13,938 nucleotides of DNA from a bacterium (GCA_021792615.1 JAJYUJ010000050.1:1-13938); one strand, 5' to 3'; counted from the stretch's first letter, positions 5,393-13,168 are shown. Made by a program: numbers and translations. Notes: generated by a model from the letters alone, not told the origin.

Positions 5393-6106
5393 ATGGGCAA
5401 GCGACACAGAAATCATATACGATTCATACTATTGGTCTTTTTGCTTGTTAATTTATTTTTTGTATCCAAAAGCAAAAGCACATTCTACGACCTGTTTTCT
5501 TCCGAAACTACCTTCGATAACATGCCGCACAACACACTGCATTTTAAAGTGAATGGTCAAAATATGGATCTGCTTGTCCGGAATCAGGACGATTATGGAG
5601 CACTGCTTTCAAAGGTGCGCAACAACAAATCGCTTCCATTTTATCGTGACAAAAACGGCGGACTGTCCGTGCATGTGCATGGAGGTATTGACAAAGAAAG
5701 ACTGTCCTCGCCCGGCGCACTCATGTCCATGCTAGAGCCTCTCATGGGCTTTGTAAACGGGCGTTCCACAAAATACGTAAGTCTGCGGCTCGACAAAGGG
5801 TTTGATGCAAGCAGGTTTTTAGACACCGCTGTCCATGACTCTGAAGACCTTCCTGTTTATCCGTCTGCCGAAAAAATAAATATCCTGCAAACAAAACAAT
5901 TCTGCCTGGGCCATTACAAGGCACAGGCAACCGCGAGCGCAGTTCTTGTTTATTATGATTCCCGGCTCAAATCCCAAGGTTATAAAAAATTACGAGAGGC
6001 GAATGGTATGGCACTGTATCAATCCGCCATGCGACTGATGATAGTAAACGTGGAAGAGGAACCTAACTATGTTTCAATCATTACCTATACTGTCAAAAAA
6101 AAATAA
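5393..6106 (+). CDS. Unrecognised membrane-anchored protein of the tad cluster
   Basis: The ATG at 5393 lies one base after the upstream stop and gives 237 residues. The frame is open further upstream to 5297, but that would overlap the TadE-like gene by 95 bases. Residues 11-27 are a single hydrophobic segment (FILLVFLLVNLFFV) after a basic start, so this is a signal anchor with the body outside the cytoplasm. Residues 150-235 have the pattern DLPVYPSAEK ... LGHYKA ... VLVYYDSRLKSQGYKKL, which I recognise as the layout of a small alpha/beta domain found in many uncharacterised secreted proteins (Pro-x-Tyr-Pro-x-Ala, then a Tyr-rich helix and a Gly-Tyr/Trp turn). The function is unknown. Its place between two pseudopilin genes suggests a periplasmic accessory of the pilus. 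Confidence 0.75.
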   Translation: MGKRHRNHIRFILLVFLLVNLFFVSKSKSTFYDLFSSETTFDNMPHNTLHFKVNGQNMDLLVRNQDDYGALLSKVRNNKSLPFYRDKNGGLSVHVHGGIDKERLSSPGALMSMLEPLMGFVNGRSTKYVSLRLDKGFDASRFLDTAVHDSEDLPVYPSAEKINILQTKQFCLGHYKAQATASAVLVYYDSRLKSQGYKKLREANGMALYQSAMRLMIVNVEEEPNYVSIITYTVKKK

Positions 6107-6245
6107 TGGCCAGGCTATGGTGGAATACCTGCTTGTTACCGCTGTTCTTTCGATAAGCGCAGGAATAGCTGTGAAAATGTTCGGTACTGCACTATCGGCT
6201 TATTTTAGCTTTCTAGCGGCATTTATTGCCCTCCCCATACCATAG
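6069..6245 (+). CDS. 58-residue Flp-like pseudopilin
   Basis: A small gene starts inside the end of the preceding one (38-base overlap), with GAGGA (6054-6058) 10 bases ahead of its ATG. The product has a short basic leader ending Lys-Lys-Asn-Asn-Gly14. The site ^QAMVEY follows, with Glu at +5 and Tyr at +6 exactly as in Flp pilins. The helix LLVTAVLSISAGIAVKMF comes next, then an unusually hydrophobic tail (FSFLAAFIALPIP). Unlike the flp product, it has no polar tail and the C-terminal half is nonpolar. It is therefore probably a minor pilin or membrane-resident pseudopilin rather than the filament subunit. It sits 8 bases before cpaB. The prepilin site, ribosome-binding site and tight packing together make it a convincing gene despite its size. 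Confidence 0.8.
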   Translation: MFQSLPILSKKNNGQAMVEYLLVTAVLSISAGIAVKMFGTALSAYFSFLAAFIALPIP

Positions 6246-6253
6246 GAGAAAAT

Positions 6254-7042
6254 ATGAAACTTGAAAAGAATAAAAAATTACTCCTAGGAATTGCGAGCGG
6301 GATAATCGCGATTATACTGGTTCAACTTTATCTTGCTGCCTTCAGACATGCTGTTTACAGCGAACTTGAGACGATTGATGTGCTTGTAGCAAAAACGGAT
6401 ATAAAACCAGGCTCGATTATTACAAAAAATAACCTTACATCAATGCCTCAACCAAAGCGGTATCTGTCTCACAATACAATTCAGCAGAAAGATCAAGATG
6501 CCGTGATCGGTCATAGGGCAGTCATGCAGGCGGAAAAAGGAGAACCTCTTCAATGGACAATGCTTGGAGCGGCAAAAGGCTCAGGGTTTACCTCCTTGAT
6601 AAAGGAAAATGAAAGGGCAATATCTATTGCAGTTGACAACCAGAGCAGCGTATCAGGTTTGATAAGACCGGGAGATCATGTGGATATTCTCGGTACTTTT
6701 TCATTTCCGGTATTAAGCGGGGCAACAAAACTTGCAACAATTACCCTGCTTCAGAATGTTACGGTGCTTGCAACGGGAGGAATATGGGGAAGAGGACTTC
6801 AGGAATCAGAACCTTATAATTATACCAGCTTAACGCTTGCTGTTTCAACAATAGAAGCAGAACTCCTTACCTTCGCGTCTGAAAGAGCAAGATTAAATTT
6901 CGTTTTAAGAAATGCAGACAATATACAAGCAGAAGAAAACCTGCCGGTTGTAGGATGGGAAAACATCATGAAGATCGGTAATCTGAAACAGATTCAGCAT
7001 GAGCGAAACATCAGGGTAATAAAAGGCAGGGGCGGGGAATAG
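6254..7042 (+). CDS. cpaB: Flp pilus assembly protein CpaB/RcpC
   Basis: This is a 262-residue periplasmic component of the Tad secretion apparatus. AGGAG lies about 7 bases before the ATG. Residues 8-29 form an N-terminal membrane anchor. Residues 40-105 form an SAF-type domain: VLVAKTDIKPGSIITKNNL, then GHRAVMQAEKGEPLQ, the hallmark order of CpaB proteins. Residues 110-255 carry the RcpC-type region with AISIAVDNQSSVSGLIRPGD and VDILGTF. The usual LTLAVS strand follows before the helical end. CpaB is thought to contact the secretin in the periplasm and affect its assembly. The gene is complete, with typical length and gene order (cpaB then cpaC). Confidence 0.95.
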   Translation: MKLEKNKKLLLGIASGIIAIILVQLYLAAFRHAVYSELETIDVLVAKTDIKPGSIITKNNLTSMPQPKRYLSHNTIQQKDQDAVIGHRAVMQAEKGEPLQWTMLGAAKGSGFTSLIKENERAISIAVDNQSSVSGLIRPGDHVDILGTFSFPVLSGATKLATITLLQNVTVLATGGIWGRGLQESEPYNYTSLTLAVSTIEAELLTFASERARLNFVLRNADNIQAEENLPVVGWENIMKIGNLKQIQHERNIRVIKGRGGE

Positions 7043-7047
7043 GGAAA

Positions 7048-8313
7048 ATGGGTAAGAATATACCCTCCGGGTCATATGCGGCCTATTTTCTTTTTTGTTT
7101 GCTCGTCTTGATGCCACCTATCGCGTATGCTGATCAAAACATCATCTCCCTGGTGCAAGGACAAAGCAGGGTCATAGAGCAGCCAAACATAGCAAAAGTT
7201 GCAATCGGCGATGCGACCATAGCAAGTGTAAAGGTCATAAACAGCAGTCAAGTTATGGTCACGGGTATATCAAGAGGTATAACGAACCTTTCTCTATGGC
7301 AGGTCTCTGGTAAAAAGAAAGATTTCACGATACGGGTTACCGTAGAAGACATTAAGCTTGTTGCTTTCGACGTTAAGGAACTTCTGCATGATATCGAAGG
7401 TATAAAAACGAATGTCATTGGCAATAGGGTCGTACTCGAAGGCCAGGTAATAAAGGCCGATGATTACGATAAGATTGAAAAAGTGATTTCTCTGTATCCC
7501 CAGGTAATAAATTTTGTAAAAAAGAACAACGTGCGCCTCGATAAGATGGTACAGATAGATGTCAAGATGATGGAGGTTGATAAAGGGTTTGCGAAAAATA
7601 TCGGAATTGGCTGGCCTCAAACAATTTCTCTATCATCAGAATTCAAAGGTGCGTATCCGGCACTCGACAACCAAGCCCGTATAGGTGCCTTTTCTATTGC
7701 AGGCTCTATTCTCTCTGATTTCGGTTTTGTCTTTAATCTGATGGTTGCCAATAATCTTGGAAGGGTTCTCAGTAATCCTGTGCTTGTCTGCCGCTCAGGC
7801 GATCAAGCAAGCTTCATTGCAGGCGGAGAGATCCCGATACCAAGCACGTCAACTTTGGGGCAAACGAACGTGAATTGGAAAGAATTCGGCGTGATCCTTA
7901 ACATACAGCCTGCAACGGATGAATTTAACAATATAAGTCTTAAAATACACGCAGAGACAAGCGACATCGATATGGCAAATGCTGTTTCTGCGAACGGTAT
8001 TAATCTGCCTGCATTTGTAACAAGAAAAACGGAAACCGTTGTGAATCTTACACAGGGCGAGACACTGGTTATGTCGGAGCTTTTAAGTGATAAAGGGTTT
8101 AAAAGTGTTGCAAAGTTTCCTTTATTGGGAAGCATACCGATTATAGGTGAGTTGTTTAAATCCAGAAAATACCAGTATGCACAATCACAATTTCTGGTGT
8201 TTATAACGCCGGCAATCATAAGGCCCGGCAGTATAGATACGACAAGGATAAAGGAGATGAACCGGAGATATAATGATGCCGGCAAATCTCTGGGGTACGA
8301 TCCATTAGACTAA
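7048..8313 (+). CDS. cpaC: Tad pilus secretin CpaC/RcpA
   Basis: This is the outer-membrane channel for the Flp pilus, 421 residues. The signal peptide spans 1-28 with cleavage after Ala-Tyr-Ala. Residues 30-100 form the pilus/T3SS-type secretin N-domain (VQGQSRVIEQPNIAKVAIGD, then GITNLSLW). Residues 103-165 form a BON-like segment (VIGNRVVLEGQV). Residues 168-400 form the secretin core. It contains VQIDVKMMEVDKG, the LSNPVLVCRSGDQASFIAGG and IPIP motifs, and the late FPLLGSIPIIGELF motif (357-370) shared by secretins, ending in FLVFITPAIIRP. The start is six bases after cpaB with AGGGAA upstream. Length and domain order are normal. No dedicated pilotin is seen, although the lipoprotein at 1445 is a conceivable partner. 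Confidence 0.95.
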   Translation: MGKNIPSGSYAAYFLFCLLVLMPPIAYADQNIISLVQGQSRVIEQPNIAKVAIGDATIASVKVINSSQVMVTGISRGITNLSLWQVSGKKKDFTIRVTVEDIKLVAFDVKELLHDIEGIKTNVIGNRVVLEGQVIKADDYDKIEKVISLYPQVINFVKKNNVRLDKMVQIDVKMMEVDKGFAKNIGIGWPQTISLSSEFKGAYPALDNQARIGAFSIAGSILSDFGFVFNLMVANNLGRVLSNPVLVCRSGDQASFIAGGEIPIPSTSTLGQTNVNWKEFGVILNIQPATDEFNNISLKIHAETSDIDMANAVSANGINLPAFVTRKTETVVNLTQGETLVMSELLSDKGFKSVAKFPLLGSIPIIGELFKSRKYQYAQSQFLVFITPAIIRPGSIDTTRIKEMNRRYNDAGKSLGYDPLD

Positions 8314-8314
8314 T

Positions 8315-9982
8315 ATGCTTGAGATAGAAATTACTAAGAAGGGCACAAAAATACTTACGACAACAATACAGTTACAAGCTGTTATAGGCAGGTCACCGGA
8401 TGTTGATGTCAGGCTTGATGATACCCTGTGTTCAAGAAAACATCTCAAGATATTCAAGCAGGACGATATGTGGTTCGCAACCGATATGAATAGCTCGAAC
8501 GGTACATTCTACAATGAGCGTCGTTTGTTGGAATCCGTTGTTCTTCATGAAGGAGACAAGCTAAAAATTGGTTCGTACGAGGTTTTTGTCAAACAAATCA
8601 TGAACAAAACAGAGGGTAATGGATCGCAGGGACTTCCGGCAGATGAAACGATGGCTTCCGATCCGGTGTCTGGACCTGTTTTATCTTATTCTTTTCAGCA
8701 ACACTTAATCACGGAAAAACTGGATAACCTAAAACAAGAGATACACCGGCAGTTACTTGATGAACTTGATCTTAAAAATATCGATCTTTCGAAGCTAAAA
8801 ACATCCGAGGTAAAATATAAGGCTACCGAGGCTGTAAAGAGTATTATAGCTAAATTAAAAACGGACAACATCTTAGACACCCCCATAGATGAAGCAATCC
8901 TGCTTAAGGATGTTATTGATGAAGCCCTTGGCCTTGGTCCAATAGAGACTTTGCTTGAGAATAAATCTATAACCGAGGTTATGATAAATGCCAAAGATCA
9001 GATTTACATCGAGGAAAGCGGCAAACTTCAAAAGACTCAATTAAGGTTTTCGTCCGACAGGGCTGTCATGAGTGTTATCGAGAGGATCGTTTCACCCATA
9101 GGAAGGAGGATAGACGAGAGTTCCCCGACAGTAGACGCCCGGCTAAAGGACGGCTCAAGAGTGCATGTAATAATACCGCCGCTTGCGATAAAGGGTCCTA
9201 CAATTACTATAAGAAAGTTTTCAAAAACGCCTTATGTCATTGACGATCTTATAAAGTTTGGATCTTTAACGGAAAAGATGTCGGAATTTTTAAAAATAGC
9301 AATCGGAACTCGGAAAAATATCATTATTTCCGGCGGGACGGGTTCCGGGAAAACAACGCTGCTCAATGTGCTTTCAAATTTTATTACGCAAGACGAACGC
9401 ATATTGACTATCGAGGATGCCGCGGAGCTGAAACTAAATCAACCGCACGTTGTTGCCCTTGAGGCAAGACCTGCGAACATTGAGGGCAAGGGTGCGATAA
9501 CCATCAGGGAGCTGGTACGCAATGCACTGCGCATGAGGCCTGACAGGATTATTGTTGGTGAGTGCAGGGGCGGGGAGGCACTTGATATGCTTCAGGCTAT
9601 GAATACAGGCCATGACGGCTCACTCACGACGCTGCATGCCAATAGTCCGAGAGACGCACTCTCAAGGCTGGAGACCATGGTTTTGATGTCCGGTATGGAG
9701 CTCCCCGTCAAGGCGATACGCGAGCAGATAAAGTCGGCCGTTGATCTCATTGTCCAGCAGACAAGGTTCAAGGATGGCATTCGACGAATATCGGCTATTA
9801 CCGAGGTCCAAGGTATGGAAGGCGACACCGTGGTACTTCAGGACATTTTTGCGTTCGAGGCCGGTGAGATCGATCAAGCCGGTAAAATAACGGGCGGGTT
9901 TAAACCAACAGGCTTTGTTCCGAAGTTCGTAGAAGAACTACGCGCACACCGGATCGATGTACCTCAGGAGATCTTCCAGTGA
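8315..9982 (+). CDS. cpaF: FHA-domain fusion of the pilus ATPase CpaF/TadA
   Basis: This is the hexameric cytoplasmic ATPase that powers Flp pilus assembly, 555 residues. Residues 1-100 are a forkhead-associated domain with its key residues in place: Gly25-Arg26, Ser40-Arg-Lys-His43 and Ser60-Ser-Asn-Gly-Thr64. These predict phosphothreonine binding. A linker and N-terminal helical domain (125-200) lead into the CpaF ATPase core. The Walker A motif GGTGSGKTT is at 340-348. IIVGECRGGEA (Walker B region, Glu416) precedes the His box TTLHAN (His441). CpaF proteins lacking the fused domain are about 100 residues shorter. FHA fusions suggest that ATPase activity or location responds to Ser/Thr phosphorylation. 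The start is one base after the cpaC stop with no ribosome-binding site of its own, so translation is probably coupled. Confidence 0.95.
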   Translation: MLEIEITKKGTKILTTTIQLQAVIGRSPDVDVRLDDTLCSRKHLKIFKQDDMWFATDMNSSNGTFYNERRLLESVVLHEGDKLKIGSYEVFVKQIMNKTEGNGSQGLPADETMASDPVSGPVLSYSFQQHLITEKLDNLKQEIHRQLLDELDLKNIDLSKLKTSEVKYKATEAVKSIIAKLKTDNILDTPIDEAILLKDVIDEALGLGPIETLLENKSITEVMINAKDQIYIEESGKLQKTQLRFSSDRAVMSVIERIVSPIGRRIDESSPTVDARLKDGSRVHVIIPPLAIKGPTITIRKFSKTPYVIDDLIKFGSLTEKMSEFLKIAIGTRKNIIISGGTGSGKTTLLNVLSNFITQDERILTIEDAAELKLNQPHVVALEARPANIEGKGAITIRELVRNALRMRPDRIIVGECRGGEALDMLQAMNTGHDGSLTTLHANSPRDALSRLETMVLMSGMELPVKAIREQIKSAVDLIVQQTRFKDGIRRISAITEVQGMEGDTVVLQDIFAFEAGEIDQAGKITGGFKPTGFVPKFVEELRAHRIDVPQEIFQ

Positions 9983-10830
9983 TACTCTTGATGCTCGGTG
10001 CTGCACTATCGGCAGGTATAAGCGTGTTTATTATTGTTTTTGAAGGTATTGCATTCCTTGAACAGGGTGCTGACGTGTATAGGGAGAAGGTCGAAAACCA
10101 GGTCAAAGAGCTTGATGAACTTTATATAAAGATGGTGCCGCAAAAATTGTTTTATCTCAACATCACTTCGTGCTTTCTGATGTTTGTCCTTGTCTCCATC
10201 CTTACATCCAGCATCCTTTTAGGCGTGTTGTGCTCTCCGTCCGGTTTGTTCATATCGAAACTTTGGATCAAATTCATGCGCATGAGACGCCTCAATCTGT
10301 TCAACGAACAATTCTTAGATGCAATTGGTGTTATCAGCAACGCATTAAAATCGGGACTTTCGCTCCAGCAGGCACTTGCCCGGGTGGCGTTGCAATATCC
10401 TGCACCATTGTCGCAGGAATTATCCATGATCAGTAAGGAGGTCGCACTCGGAGTTCCGCTTGAACGTTCACTGCTCAATATATGCAAAAGGGTTGAAAGC
10501 GAAGACCTCGATCTGTTTGTGACCGCAACGAGTGTTGTAAAAGATACCGGCGGCAATCTGTCCGAGATGTTTGATACAATCGCAGACACACTTCGCGAGC
10601 GCAATACCATCCGGGGGAAAATAAAGGGTTTGACGGCACAGGGGCGCATGCAAGGCATTGTCATCGGGATTATGCCGGTTGCACTCGGGTTTATCCTTTA
10701 CAAACTTGACCCGAACCTTATTATGCCCCTGTTCAATGACCCGATTGGCTGGGCTATCCTGTTTATAATTGTGCTGTTCGAGGCCATTGGGGCGTTCTTC
10801 ATAGCCAAGATAATAAGGATAGATGTATGA
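9979..10830 (+). CDS. tadB: Inner-membrane platform protein TadB
   Basis: This is one of two GspF-related polytopic proteins forming the inner-membrane platform on which CpaF acts, 283 residues. It starts at a GTG overlapping the cpaF stop, with AGGAG about 9 bases upstream. Hydrophobic segments lie near 1-22, 55-80, 226-244 and 258-278. The cytoplasmic T2SF domain lies at about 110-235: FNEQFLDAIGVISNALKSGL, then LSQELSMISKEVALGVPLE and the GGNLSEMFDTIADTLRER block typical of TadB. The length is standard. The stop overlaps the ATG of tadC (ATGA), indicating coupled expression of the two platform subunits. Confidence 0.93.
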   Translation: MILLMLGAALSAGISVFIIVFEGIAFLEQGADVYREKVENQVKELDELYIKMVPQKLFYLNITSCFLMFVLVSILTSSILLGVLCSPSGLFISKLWIKFMRMRRLNLFNEQFLDAIGVISNALKSGLSLQQALARVALQYPAPLSQELSMISKEVALGVPLERSLLNICKRVESEDLDLFVTATSVVKDTGGNLSEMFDTIADTLRERNTIRGKIKGLTAQGRMQGIVIGIMPVALGFILYKLDPNLIMPLFNDPIGWAILFIIVLFEAIGAFFIAKIIRIDV

Positions 10831-11702
10831 GGATATTTTATATTGTACTGGCAAGCCTTTCCATCGGCTTATGCGGGTATATGACAGTAACAGCGTTACT
10901 TGATATGGATGCGGTGAAAGAACAGGGCAGGATGAAACCAGATCGTGAAGCATGCATGAGATCTCCCCTGTACAGGCTTTTCGTAAAGACAGCGGGCTTT
11001 ATGATAAGCATGCATCCAAAGAAGGATAAATTATCCGGCTATTTCATCAGGGTGAAGAAGCGGCTTTTGCTTGCAGGTGAACCGCTTTACCTGATGCCGG
11101 AGGAGTTTTTAGCGCTTAAGGAACTTGCAGCTTTTTGCATGATAGTTATCTCGCTGGCACTCGGCTTCTCGATGAGCATTACTCTTATCCTTTCTGTTGC
11201 CGGATTTTTTTATCCGGACTTGTGGTTACGAGAACTCTATAAGAAACGGAGGGCAGCGATACTCAAGGAGCTTCCGTACATCCTTGACCTGCTGACCCTG
11301 TCCATCGAAGCAGGTCTTGATCTGACGGGCAGTGTGAGCAGGGTGGTCGAGAAATCAAAAAAGGGCATACTCAGTAAAGAGCTGTTTTATTTTTTGCAGG
11401 AACTCAAGATGGGAAAAGCACGCAAGCAGGCCTTGACCGACATGGCAGGACATGTGGGTGTGCCGGAGGTCACTTCGCTCGTCAATGCGATCATCCAGAG
11501 CGATGAGCTCGGGTCCGGGCTTGGCAGGACGCTGAGGATACAGTCGCAGGAATACAGAACGCGGCGGTTCCAACGTGCGGAGAAGCTCGCCATGGAGGCG
11601 CCTGTGAAAATGACCTTCCCGCTTCTGTTCATCTTCACCGCGGTCTTCCTCCTGCTCTTCGGCTCGTTTGCAATACAGGCAATGCGGGGGAAGCTGTTTT
11701 GA
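10827..11702 (+). CDS. tadC: Inner-membrane platform protein TadC
   Basis: This is the second GspF-like platform subunit, 291 residues. Membrane segments lie near 2-24, 90-130 (a hairpin) and 264-288. The T2SF domain lies at about 145-265 and has the features of TadC: ELPYILDLLTLSIEAGLDL, ELKMGKARKQALTDMA, then AIIQSDELGSGLGRTLRIQS and the RAEKLAMEAPVKMTFPLLF block before the last membrane segment. It starts within the tadB stop codon. It is the last recognisable pilus gene. No prepilin peptidase, TadZ/CpaE or TadD gene follows, and no clear terminator is seen before the next gene 55-91 bases downstream. Confidence 0.93.
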   Translation: MRIFYIVLASLSIGLCGYMTVTALLDMDAVKEQGRMKPDREACMRSPLYRLFVKTAGFMISMHPKKDKLSGYFIRVKKRLLLAGEPLYLMPEEFLALKELAAFCMIVISLALGFSMSITLILSVAGFFYPDLWLRELYKKRRAAILKELPYILDLLTLSIEAGLDLTGSVSRVVEKSKKGILSKELFYFLQELKMGKARKQALTDMAGHVGVPEVTSLVNAIIQSDELGSGLGRTLRIQSQEYRTRRFQRAEKLAMEAPVKMTFPLLFIFTAVFLLLFGSFAIQAMRGKLF

Positions 11703-11744
11703 CATTATGGCTCTTATGAATAAAATGTCGTTATGCATATTGAA

Positions 11745-11773
11745 TTGAATAATTATCATGAAAGAGTTACATT
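11745..11773 (+). promoter_or_regulatory. Possible promoter for the TIR-PIN gene pair
   Basis: TTGAAT (11745-11750) and TACATT (11768-11773) are 17 bases apart, each four of six to consensus, in AT-rich sequence where such matches arise easily. A start near 11780 would place the ATG at 11758 outside the transcript and favour the ATG at 11794. Confidence 0.25.
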
Positions 11774-11793
11774 ATTTACTAAAGGATAAACCA

Positions 11794-12270
11794 ATGTCTA
11801 ACTACAAAGTTTTTATAAGTTATTCTGTGAATAAAAGCGAAATGGTTGTGGTATGGAGGCTGCAAACATTGGGCGCTGCCCACGGCTTAACTGTTTATGT
11901 TCCTGACAGACAAAAAGGGAAATCCCTCTTGTTATCTGAAGCAGCAAAAGGTCAAATAGATAATTCAGATTGTGTAATAGCATTTTTAACAAGGGATATA
12001 TCAGAGGAAGTACAGTTAGAACTTAATTATGCGGTAACAAAGCATAAGAAGGTCATATATATAGTAGAAAAAGGAATTAAAATAACAACGGCCACGGGTG
12101 ATAATGTATTCTATTTTGATCCACTTACAGGTTTACCCGGACAAGTAGAAAAGGAAGTTATAGAATACCTTACAAAAGAACGTGTTAAAAAAGCAGACGG
12201 CCAGGCTGTTGGCTTGTTAGTCGGCATAGGTATAGGTCTTTTTTTGCTATTTGCACTAAGTAAAAAATAA
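11794..12270 (+). CDS. TIR-like domain protein with C-terminal membrane anchor
   Basis: The product has 158 residues from the ATG at 11794, which has AAAGGAT 7 bases upstream. An in-frame ATG at 11758 would add 12 residues but has no ribosome-binding site. Residues 4-120 look like a TIR domain: a KVFISYS first strand and loop (6-11), a predicted second strand TVYVPD followed by RQKGK, Glu49 in the following helix (a candidate NAD-cleaving residue), then NSDCVIAFLTRDIS and a QLELNYAV segment. TIR proteins act in immunity, often by cleaving NAD. Residues 134-155 form one hydrophobic membrane helix with a Lys-Lys end, placing the TIR domain in the cytoplasm at the membrane. The TAA overlaps the PIN gene's ATG by one base. 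Family assignment is from motif pattern only, and other Rossmann-like nucleotide-binding folds are possible. Confidence 0.6.
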   Translation: MSNYKVFISYSVNKSEMVVVWRLQTLGAAHGLTVYVPDRQKGKSLLLSEAAKGQIDNSDCVIAFLTRDISEEVQLELNYAVTKHKKVIYIVEKGIKITTATGDNVFYFDPLTGLPGQVEKEVIEYLTKERVKKADGQAVGLLVGIGIGLFLLFALSKK

Positions 12271-12773
12271 TGGGGAAAGCTATAGCAGTTATAGATAGTT
12301 CCTGTGTTATAGGACTATTGCACCTTAAGCTTCTGGATAAACTCAACTGGCGATACAATACAATTTATATTCCTGGCAATGTAAGAAGAGAAATATCCAA
12401 AAAGCGCGATGCGCGAAATAAATTAAAGAAGCTCATGAATAAATACGGAATCACAAAATGCAATGCATATGATGCAGCAAGTTTAAAATTATTATTAGTC
12501 GATGAACATATTGGGTCTGGAGAGGCGGAGGCTATAATACAGGCAAGAGAAAAAAATGCCGGAACCATTTTTATAGATGAGAAAAAAGCCAGAAAAATAG
12601 CAGAAAGACACGGCTTACAGACTAAAGGTATTTTAGGTTTATTGTTAGACCTTAAAAGGGTAGGAGAAATTAAAACAATAAAGCCTTCAATTTTAAAATT
12701 ACAGCAACGGGGTTTTCGGTTTGATCAAACTTTATATAAACATATCTTACAACAAGCCAGTGAGGATGCATAA
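12270..12773 (+). CDS. PIN-domain putative ribonuclease (DUF3368-like)
   Basis: This is a 167-residue protein with the order of a DUF3368-type PIN domain. It starts AIAVIDSSCVIGLL (Asp9), then has YIPGNVRREI (Glu41), IGSGEAEAI (Glu85) and GTIFIDEKKARKIAE (Asp103). The helix TKGILGLLLDLKRVGEI follows near 115. The four acidic positions fit the metal-binding site of PIN nucleases, which cut RNA in many toxin-antitoxin modules. DUF3368 genes are usually preceded by a small UPF0175-type antitoxin. None is visible here, and the preceding gene is the TIR-like one, overlapping by a base (TAATG), so the two are co-translated. There is no ribosome-binding site of its own beyond AAGTAAAAAA. The sequence is AT-rich (22 G+C of 60 at 12481-12540 by hand), unlike parts of the pilus genes. 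Confidence 0.75.
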   Translation: MGKAIAVIDSSCVIGLLHLKLLDKLNWRYNTIYIPGNVRREISKKRDARNKLKKLMNKYGITKCNAYDAASLKLLLVDEHIGSGEAEAIIQAREKNAGTIFIDEKKARKIAERHGLQTKGILGLLLDLKRVGEIKTIKPSILKLQQRGFRFDQTLYKHILQQASEDA

Positions 12774-12774
12774 A

Positions 12775-13137
12775 GTGCAGAATAATAATTTAGGTGCTCG
12801 CATTTCACTGGAATAACTTGTAGCAATTGGAGCGATAAAGCGGCCCGATAAAAACTACAGAAATAATGTTTTTACGGAGGCTGGCTCAGATAATTCGCCG
12901 GCAGATTTTAGTTTTGAACTTGGTTGGTTGTATACTGAACAAGATTTCAGGAGACAAGGCATAAGTAAAGACATCGTGTTGCAATTACTCGCTAAGGTTC
13001 CCAAAAAAGCTATTTATGCAACAACCAGACACGATTATATAGCATCTTTTCTGAAACAATTCGGATTTATCAAATCCGGTTCGTGCTATAAATCAAAAAG
13101 AGGGGATTACAAGCTTGCCCTATTGATAAAAAACTGA
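12775..13137 (+). pseudogene. Broken GNAT acetyltransferase
   Basis: The frame from 12775 to TAA at 13135-13137 reads like a GNAT acetyltransferase but is interrupted by TAA at 12814-12816 and lacks its N-terminal part. After the stop it reads LVAIGAIKRPDKNYR, then FELGWLYTEQDFRRQGISK, the central strand plus acetyl-CoA-binding loop (R-R-Q-G-I-S), then AIYATTRHDYIASFLKQFGF and KLALLIKN, which are typical of a small GNAT family. About 35-40 N-terminal residues expected for the family are missing, replaced by 13 residues directly after the PIN stop. A rescue start at TTG 12928 would give only 69 residues and half a domain. It is therefore probably an inactive remnant, perhaps truncated when the TIR-PIN segment arrived. 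Confidence 0.65.
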
Positions 13138-13168
13138 TTGAAGAAGGACGTTTCAGGGAAAAGCGGGC

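Noticed and set aside
10152-10664. 170-codon minus-strand ORF inside tadB
   Set aside because: It is a shadow of a well-supported TadB frame with no motif of its own.
11701-11729. Inverted repeat GACATT...AATGTC after tadC
   Set aside because: Six pairs around a 17-base loop with no T-run is not a credible terminator.
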